Shown here piece by piece: positions 6,281 to 10,301 of a stretch of DNA of 10,301 nt (positions within the stretch are counted from its first letter, which is position 1; every line of letters starts with the position of its first letter). Origin of the DNA: Methanomassiliicoccales archaeon (lineage in GTDB: Archaea; Thermoplasmatota; Thermoplasmata; Sysuiplasmatales; Sysuiplasmataceae); assembly GCA_027365715.1 (NCBI GenBank), contig DAHXLZ010000207.1, positions 1-10,301 of the forward strand, read 5' to 3'. Under the pieces are notes generated by a model that worked only from the letters and a program-made list of their open reading frames with translations, was not told the origin of the DNA and did not search any database. The translations under genes and the position numbers were made by a program.

Positions 6281-7921
6281 TCACACTCCGTCATAGACCG
6301 GCAGTGTGTAATCCGTACCGCCAATCGATGTCTCAATGTTGAGCGCAAAGATCGCAAGCTCTATGGTATTCCCCTGAGTCGGCGCGGGATAGCCATTATT
6401 CAGTATGTCACCGGAATAGATGACCGTGCTGCTCTTTGCATTAATTATTCCGTTCGTGAGGAGCGATGCTATACTGGCTGCCATACCAAGCTCGGCAGCC
6501 ACATCTGCTGCTATGACGGCCCATCCATCACCAGGGATCCAGCCCGAAGCAATTGCCGCAACCGTTATGATGCTCAAGAGACCGAGACCAACCCCCAGAA
6601 CACCAAAAATCTCTGATCCGAGATTATTGTCGTTTCCAGTTATCGAGGAATAGACAGTGGACCATTGGACTTCACTGCCCGCGCTGAGGTTTGAGTAATA
6701 CTTCTTAACGATGCTGGCCGGCCAGTTCAATGTGCTTATGGCCTGCGGGCTGGTATAAGGACTGTACGGGTCGTATCCGTCGTACACATATCCAAGCTGA
6801 AAAACAATATTGCCGCTGGAATTCTGAGTATTAACGATGTCTATGAGCGGGATCGTCTCGTAACTGGAAAGATTGACCCACATACATACCTCACCGCTGA
6901 CAGAGGCAAAGCATTCGTATTCCTGTTCCTGATAGATGTCGGCTTCGAGAGAACCGTTTGCATAGATGAAACCAGCCGACTCCCTCTGGCTGGCATTAGG
7001 GGATGTGACAGCGAACGTTTCAGTGCTTACCGAAACGCCGGAAGGGGAAGTATATCCGGCGTTCGTCGATAAATAAAAGGAATACTTTCCACTCTCGTTA
7101 TATCCCTGTCCGGTAGTCCAGCCTACTTCGTTATTTATGGCACCAACCGTAACCGAGGTGACTATCTGCGTATTACCTCCGGTGTCATTCGCCCATGCAA
7201 CGGGTATCTCAACGGGGCTGCTCGAGCTGCCAAAAGTTGTCCTCTTCATCAATACCCATCTTGTCTGGCCCTGGCTGGGGTCGCTTTTCAGCATTGAAGG
7301 AGAGGCACGTGAAATGCCTGAGGTGGCATTACTGCTGACAAGAATGGATGGTCTGCCAGTCAATGAGGGATGCAGATTGACAGAGAAGACAGAGCTTCGG
7401 TTTACCATTTGAGGATTGTATGGAAGCTGATCGGAATACAGAACCGCCCTGTCAGCCGTACTGTTATGGTAAAGATAGTAGGTCAATTGTACGGTGAATG
7501 ATGTTTCCGCCCCGTGCTGACCTGCGGAGCCGAAGAATTTCGACCAATTTGATGCAATGCCGATAAAATAGAGTGGAAGGAATCCGGATGCCAACCCTGT
7601 CGAATTCGTCCAGATTCCAAGCAACTCCGGTATGTTGTCACTGGTTGAGAAATGCTGTACAGGAGGATTCGTCGACCATACCTGGATATAAACGGCCAGC
7701 AATTGTGATGAAATGTAGTCTGGAAGGACTGAGAATCCAATCGGCATGCCTCCCGGGCTCTTGCTTCCATTGCCGGTGCCGCGGCCGATCAATGGATGAA
7801 CAAACAGCATGGCCAGAATTACAATCATGGCGATAACCACCGCACTTGCAATTTTCAGAGGTCGGGCAACAGTTTGTTTTCCCCCTGGAATGCGAGGTGT
7901 TTTTCTTATCTCCCGGTCCAT
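6281..7921 (-). CDS. Membrane-anchored surface protein of unknown function
   Basis: 546 residues, not recognised. The frame is open further upstream, but GGGAGT (7931-7936) 9 nt before the ATG at 7921 fixes this start. A short basic N-terminus (MDREIRKTPR) leads into one membrane helix (about 22-45), so the bulk faces outwards. The exposed part (about 50-435) is rich in Ser, Thr, Asn, Gly and Tyr and carries 13 N-X-S/T sequons (for example at 106, 125, 153, 245, 309, 350, 411), consistent with a beta-rich glycosylated domain. The only two cysteines (337, 346; C-x8-C) may form a disulfide. Near the end are two Gly/Ala-rich hydrophobic stretches (438-460 and 467-493) joined by 'GWIPGDGW', resembling a membrane hairpin, followed by a polar 53-residue tail. 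It could be an S-layer-associated protein, an adhesin or a membrane-active protein; none is shown by the sequence. It converges on the transporter operon. Confidence 0.85.
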   Translation of the reverse strand: MDREIRKTPRIPGGKQTVARPLKIASAVVIAMIVILAMLFVHPLIGRGTGNGSKSPGGMPIGFSVLPDYISSQLLAVYIQVWSTNPPVQHFSTSDNIPELLGIWTNSTGLASGFLPLYFIGIASNWSKFFGSAGQHGAETSFTVQLTYYLYHNSTADRAVLYSDQLPYNPQMVNRSSVFSVNLHPSLTGRPSILVSSNATSGISRASPSMLKSDPSQGQTRWVLMKRTTFGSSSSPVEIPVAWANDTGGNTQIVTSVTVGAINNEVGWTTGQGYNESGKYSFYLSTNAGYTSPSGVSVSTETFAVTSPNASQRESAGFIYANGSLEADIYQEQEYECFASVSGEVCMWVNLSSYETIPLIDIVNTQNSSGNIVFQLGYVYDGYDPYSPYTSPQAISTLNWPASIVKKYYSNLSAGSEVQWSTVYSSITGNDNNLGSEIFGVLGVGLGLLSIITVAAIASGWIPGDGWAVIAADVAAELGMAASIASLLTNGIINAKSSTVIYSGDILNNGYPAPTQGNTIELAIFALNIETSIGGTDYTLPVYDGV

Positions 7922-7972
7922 ATACTTTTCACTCCCACTTTCCGGGATGGACGTGAGTATTAGTTCGGGACC

Positions 7973-8005
7973 TACATGTATATGTGTATGTGTGAGCATA
8001 TGCGC
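7973..8005. repeat. Alternating purine-pyrimidine tract
   Basis: Positions 7973-7994 alternate pyrimidine and purine without a break for 22 nt (TACATGTA followed by TATGTGTATGTGTG), and after two bases the alternation resumes for 10 nt (7996-8005, GCATATGCGC). Such tracts melt or adopt left-handed DNA easily. An inverted copy of 11 bp of it (TATGTGTATGT, 7981-7991) occurs as ACATACACATA at 8248-8258. Confidence 0.6.
7978..7985 (-). promoter_or_regulatory. TATA-like box for the surface-protein gene
   Basis: The minus strand reads ACATATAC, centred about 60 nt upstream of the ATG at 7921. The predicted start site near 7955 gives a leader of about 33 nt that includes the ribosome-binding site at 7931-7936, matching the layout of the transporter promoter on the other strand. 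The box lies inside a 22-nt alternating purine-pyrimidine tract, so TATA-like hexamers arise easily here and certainty is limited. Confidence 0.4.
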
Positions 8006-8325
8006 TTTGATGGCTTGGGGACAAAATTCCACCGCATCTTCCAAACTGCCAGGATGCAGTGGCTGCTATGGTCGCCCGTATGCACTCGAAAAATTTAACA
8101 TTTAACGTTTGTGAATGAATCATTTGCAGAGCAGAAAAAGATCAGTGTGCATTACGCTGTTCATTGAATGAAGACAGCGATACAGGGAAAGCGAAACCCA
8201 TCCGTTCGAATGAACAGAGGGAAATCGCATCTTCCGTCAGGAAGAGTACATACACATACATTGGAAGACCCCGGACGTCTGTGGACTGTGCTTCATGGTG
8301 TAACTGATTTGAACAATTTGGACTA

Positions 8326-8423
8326 TGCCGGGGACGGGATTTGAACCCGCGGCCTTCGGATTGCCCAAGCACTGAACCGCAGCTGTATGAGTCCGACGCT
8401 CCGCCAGTCTGAGCTACCCCGGC
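8326..8423 (-). tRNA. tRNA-Met (CAU), elongator type, with a 24-nt intron
   Basis: A complete cloverleaf can be folded by hand. Acceptor arms GCCGGGG/CCCCGGC; D stem GCTC/GAGC with a 9-nt loop; anticodon stem TCGGA/TCCGA with loop CTCATA-A and anticodon CAT (8389-8387); 5-nt variable loop; T stem GCGGG/CCCGT with loop TTCAAAT; discriminator A at 8326. CCA is not encoded. The mature tRNA is 74 nt. The 'ACTCATAATCC' anticodon arm is that of archaeal elongator Met; an Ile2 tRNA with modified CAU is less likely, and an initiator is excluded because the anticodon stem lacks the three G-C pairs. It lies 38 nt downstream of the eS1 gene on the same strand. Confidence 0.95.
8362..8385 (-). other. tRNA-Met intron at position 37/38 with bulge-helix-bulge splice motif
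   Basis: Twenty-four nucleotides interrupt the anticodon loop after A37. The splice structure is canonical: exon bases CUCA (32-35) pair with intron UGGG, giving the 4-bp central helix (one U-G pair); the 5' bulge is UA|C and the 3' bulge CA|A, each three nucleotides and cut after the second; an AGC/GCU intron helix follows. The archaeal tRNA splicing endonuclease recognises exactly this shape. Confidence 0.9.
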
Positions 8424-8446
8424 AACGTACGGGGGAAGGTAAACGG

Positions 8447-8457
8447 GAATTAAAAAA
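8447..8457 (-). promoter_or_regulatory. T-run acting as eS1 terminator and TATA-like box of tRNA-Met
   Basis: On the minus strand TTTTTTAATTC begins about 5 nt after the eS1 stop codon. A T-run straight after a gene is the usual archaeal intrinsic termination signal. The TTTTTAAT part is also centred about 28 nt upstream of tRNA base 1 (8423), where a TATA box for the tRNA should be. One short sequence may therefore end one transcript and start the next. The dual role is an inference. Confidence 0.45.
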
Positions 8458-8461
8458 GACG

Positions 8462-9247
8462 TCACTCCCTCTTTGGAGTGTTGTCAATTATTTCCTCTGG
8501 TGATATCTCTTCCTCGGCGGGCTGTGGTGCGGCCGGAGCCGGTTCTGCGGGTGCAGAGACCGGTTCCTGAATGCGCTCTTCCACCTGCTTCTCAATCTCT
8601 TCGGCAGTCACCTGTTCTGTCTCGACCGGTGACGAAGGGACTACAAAGCCTTCAGGTGGGAATACGATGATTTCGCTCCGCCTGATTTCGACTTTCTTCA
8701 TCGGTAGGATGATTTTGGTAGAATTCGCTATTTCCTTTGCCAAATCGCCGGAAACTATTGCCTTCACAACTTCTCCAAGCATCATGCCTGAAGCTCTGCT
8801 CTTCACCAGGGCTGTCGTTATATTTCGTATCGCAGTTTCCTGTGCGGACTGAATGCGCCTTTCTGTTACGACCATTGGCTTCAGCCTTATTGTGAAGCCA
8901 TCCTTGGTAACCGCGTCTACAACATGCTCGGTCTTGGTTCTCTTTCTTCTGGTCAGCCTGCGTACGTAATCGTTTGTGAGATCGTGACCTATGAATTGTG
9001 TGTGGACCTCATTACCCTTTACTGAATTTGCCTTGAATCTGAGCTTGATGTGCATCTTGGAAAAATCTCCGGTAAGATCCTGCACAGTTGCTTCGGTGAT
9101 TCTCTGATTCAGATCATCCTGTGTGAGAGACGGTGTCTCACCAAGTTCTATTGAATTGAACATTTCAGGAGCGAAGATTTTGTACCAGGACTTCTCCTTC
9201 CATTTGTCTTTTACCTTCCTGGATGCTGATTTGGGTTTATCTGCCAT
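8462..9247 (-). CDS. rps3ae: 30S ribosomal protein eS1 (S3Ae)
   Basis: 261 residues. It belongs to the archaeal/eukaryotic eS1 family, a small-subunit protein near the mRNA exit. The family pattern is visible throughout: basic N-terminus 'KVKDKWKEKSWYKIFAP' (11-27), 'MFNSIELGETPS' (29-40), 'DLTGDFSKMHIKLRFK' (57-72), 'FIGHDLTNDYVRRLTRRKRTK' (about 85-105) and 'AQETAIRNI' (135-143). The ATG at 9247 is chosen because the family begins here; the frame is open upstream, but that part covers the promoter. No Shine-Dalgarno-like sequence precedes it. From about residue 206 the protein continues into an acidic, Ala/Pro-rich tail of about 55 residues (for example 'PAEPAPAAPQPAEEE'), beyond the conserved core and probably disordered. 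It is followed by tRNA-Met on the same strand and is divergent from lipA. Confidence 0.96.
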   Translation of the reverse strand: MADKPKSASRKVKDKWKEKSWYKIFAPEMFNSIELGETPSLTQDDLNQRITEATVQDLTGDFSKMHIKLRFKANSVKGNEVHTQFIGHDLTNDYVRRLTRRKRTKTEHVVDAVTKDGFTIRLKPMVVTERRIQSAQETAIRNITTALVKSRASGMMLGEVVKAIVSGDLAKEIANSTKIILPMKKVEIRRSEIIVFPPEGFVVPSSPVETEQVTAEEIEKQVEERIQEPVSAPAEPAPAAPQPAEEEISPEEIIDNTPKRE

Positions 9248-9289
9248 GTGTTGACACGTCCATTGGGCTCCGGTTAGTAAAAACAATCC

Positions 9290-9297
9290 ATATAAAA
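9290..9297 (-). promoter_or_regulatory. TATA box of the eS1 gene
   Basis: The minus strand reads TTTTATAT, a good archaeal TATA box, centred about 46 nt upstream of the ATG at 9247. The start site should lie near 9267 and the leader would be about 20 nt without an evident ribosome-binding site. Confidence 0.55.
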
Positions 9298-9451
9298 TGT
9301 TTATGGACGGTTTTGAGCGGGACATGCGTCTCCAGGTTGAGTGCAATCGCTTCTGATCGCCGGGGCGCTTCACCATGAACCGCAAAATATGCTGATGCCC
9401 ACTCGTGGTATGTCATCACCTGACCTGCTATCAAATCACTTGCATTAAAAG

Positions 9452-9457
9452 TATAAA
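9452..9457 (+). promoter_or_regulatory. TATA box of lipA
   Basis: TATAAA within AAAAGTATAAAGCC, centred about 32 nt upstream of the lipA ATG. The predicted start site near 9480 leaves only about 7 nt of leader, so the mRNA would be almost leaderless, which fits the lack of a ribosome-binding site before the ATG. Confidence 0.55.
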
Positions 9458-9464
9458 GCCATCA

Positions 9465-9480
9465 CGAGATTAAGGTCTCG
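9465..9480. promoter_or_regulatory. Dyad between lipA TATA box and start codon (possible operator)
   Basis: CGAGA (9465-9469) and TCTCG (9476-9480) form a perfect 5-bp inverted repeat with a 6-nt spacer. It lies between the TATA box and the ATG and ends at the predicted start site, a position where a bound repressor would block polymerase. Chance occurrence is possible for so short a dyad. Confidence 0.35.
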
Positions 9481-9486
9481 AAACTG

Positions 9487-10301
9487 ATGGAAAGCGGCAG
9501 AAAGCCGGACTGGCTCAAGGTCACACTGAGTTCAAACAGCAGGTATGCCGATCTCAAGAGCAAACTCAGGGTACTTGGACTTAAGACGATATGCGAGGAA
9601 GCGCACTGCCCCAACATATTTGAATGCTGGGGGGGCGGCACGGCAACAATCCTGCTGATGGGTGACCTGTGCACCCGGGGCTGCAGATTCTGTGCGGTCA
9701 GAACGGGGAATCCTCACGGCGTCCTGGATTCAAACGAGCCGGAAAGAGTGACCGCGTCCATCGTCAGAAGCGGCCTGACATATGTCGTAATCACATCTGT
9801 AGACAGGGACGACCTGCCTGATGGAGGTGCGTCACACATTGCCGAAACTGTCCGTTCGATAAAACTGATGAACGCCGGCATCCTTGTGGAAGTGCTTATG
9901 CCTGATTTCAGAGGAAACAGAGATTCTCTGGACACAATTATTGCGTCAGGCGCAGATGTTCTTGCGCACAATGTCGAAACAGTAAGGCGACTCAGCCCGT
10001 CTGTCAGGGATATCAGGGCGCATTACGATCAGAGCCTGGACGTGCTGAGATACCTGAAGAATGCTTCAGGCAGAATTACAAAGACATCCCTCATGCTGGG
10101 GCTTGGTGAGACTTACGGGGAAGTGACCGAAGCGATGAGAGACATAAGGGATGCCGGCGTGGATGCCATCACACTCGGTCAGTATCTCAGGCCCTCATCA
10201 TGGCATCTGCCCGTTGCAGAATATATCCCACCTCCGGTCTTTGACCGCTATGCTTCGGCAGCCAGAGAGATGGGATTTATCATGGTTGCAAGCGGACCGC
10301 T
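9487..10301 (+). CDS. lipA: Lipoyl synthase (runs off right edge)
   Basis: 271 complete codons are inside the window. LipA is a radical-SAM enzyme that inserts two sulfur atoms into protein-bound octanoyl chains to make lipoyl groups on 2-oxoacid dehydrogenases and the glycine-cleavage H protein. Both cluster-binding cysteine sets are visible: the auxiliary cluster C-x4-C-x5-C at 36, 41 and 47 (within 'ICEEAHCPNIFECW') and the radical-SAM C-x3-C-x2-C at 62, 66 and 69 ('CTRGCRFC'). Further family segments are 'YVVITSVDRDDLPDGGASH', 'EVLMPDFRGN', 'LAHNVETV', 'KTSLMLGLGET' and 'LGQYLRPS'. The reading ends at 'VASGPL', just before the place where the C-terminal RSSY motif is expected, so only some 10-20 residues are missing. 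No frameshift or lost residue is seen. The start ATG fits the promoter spacing. Confidence 0.96.
   Translation, partial: MESGRKPDWLKVTLSSNSRYADLKSKLRVLGLKTICEEAHCPNIFECWGGGTATILLMGDLCTRGCRFCAVRTGNPHGVLDSNEPERVTASIVRSGLTYVVITSVDRDDLPDGGASHIAETVRSIKLMNAGILVEVLMPDFRGNRDSLDTIIASGADVLAHNVETVRRLSPSVRDIRAHYDQSLDVLRYLKNASGRITKTSLMLGLGETYGEVTEAMRDIRDAGVDAITLGQYLRPSSWHLPVAEYIPPPVFDRYASAAREMGFIMVASGP

Larger units (their letters stand above)
7922..8325. other. Gene-poor region between surface-protein gene and tRNA-Met
   Basis: About 400 bp. The left part holds the promoter and leader of the surface-protein gene. In the rest I see no convincing coding frame: the open frames have no recognisable protein character and lack ribosome-binding sites. 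It contains a perfect 9-bp inverted repeat, CTGTTCATT (8157-8165) and AATGAACAG (8209-8217), 43 nt apart, and a short direct repeat TTTAAC-A-TTTAAC near 8095-8107. An unannotated small RNA cannot be excluded. Confidence 0.5.
9248..9486. other. Divergent intergenic region, eS1 / lipA
   Basis: About 240 bp with the eS1 TATA box at its left and the lipA TATA box at its right. Between 9298 and 9451 I see no gene. A minus-strand frame starting at 9434 gives a 65-residue product but runs through the eS1 promoter and into the eS1 start, so I did not call it. Confidence 0.5.

Noticed and set aside
7922..8044. Upstream extension of the surface-protein frame by 41 codons
   Set aside because: It runs through the alternating tract and the promoter; the start at 7921 has a good ribosome-binding site and is followed by a basic N-terminus and membrane helix.
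8142..8465. Minus-strand 107-codon frame between eS1 and the surface-protein gene
   Set aside because: It spans the tRNA-Met gene, so the frame is incidental; the part after the tRNA has no recognisable protein character.
9237..9434. Minus-strand 65-codon frame upstream of eS1
   Set aside because: Parts read like a plausible protein, but it overlaps the eS1 TATA box and start codon and has no recognisable homology; extension of eS1 in its own frame was rejected for the same promoter overlap.
1..10301. CRISPR array, prophage or toxin-antitoxin module
   Set aside because: No regularly spaced repeats, no phage-like genes and no small paired genes with family-like residues were seen.

Overview
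The window looks like a chromosomal segment of an archaeon, most likely of the Thermoplasmata. The evidence is a ribosomal protein of the archaeal/eukaryotic eS1 (S3Ae) family, a tRNA gene interrupted by an intron with a textbook archaeal bulge-helix-bulge splice structure and no encoded CCA, TATA-box promoters, and outward-facing proteins rich in N-glycosylation sequons with membrane anchors instead of lipoboxes. The base composition is balanced, roughly half G+C by eye. The class-level placement rests on how the proteins read and is an inference.

Layout from left to right. Positions 1-179 (minus strand) hold the first 59 codons of a TnpB/IS605 OrfB-like transposase gene that runs off the left edge. 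Positions 180-486 are a divergent regulatory region with two promoters and two short perfect dyads. Positions 487-6243 (plus) hold a five-gene ABC importer locus of the peptide/nickel/oligosaccharide class: a membrane-anchored solute-binding protein, two permeases (DppB- and DppC-like) and two ATPases (DppD- and DppF-like). The last four genes overlap or nearly abut. A 98-nt gap after the binding-protein gene carries its own TATA-like box. Convergent to this operon, at 6281-7921 (minus), is a 546-residue surface protein of unknown function with a Gly/Ala-rich hydrophobic hairpin near its C-terminus. Positions 7922-8325 carry no convincing gene. Then, on the minus strand, come an intron-containing elongator tRNA-Met (8326-8423) and upstream of it the gene for ribosomal protein eS1 (8462-9247). 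The right edge holds a divergent lipoyl synthase gene (lipA, from 9487), which lacks only its last residues.

How the parts work together: the binding protein captures a peptide or oligosaccharide outside the membrane, the permease pair forms the channel, and the DppD/DppF heterodimer powers import. The convergent surface protein could be functionally linked to the cell envelope but is not part of the operon. eS1 and tRNA-Met are housekeeping translation genes, apparently with separate promoters. The TATA-like box for the tRNA coincides with the T-run that would terminate eS1. lipA implies lipoylated 2-oxoacid dehydrogenase or glycine-cleavage enzymes elsewhere in the genome.

I did not find a clearly new multi-gene system. 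The items most worth a second look are the surface protein, the upstream region of the tnpB-like gene, the tRNA intron with its compact promoter/terminator arrangement, and de novo lipoate synthesis in an archaeon.
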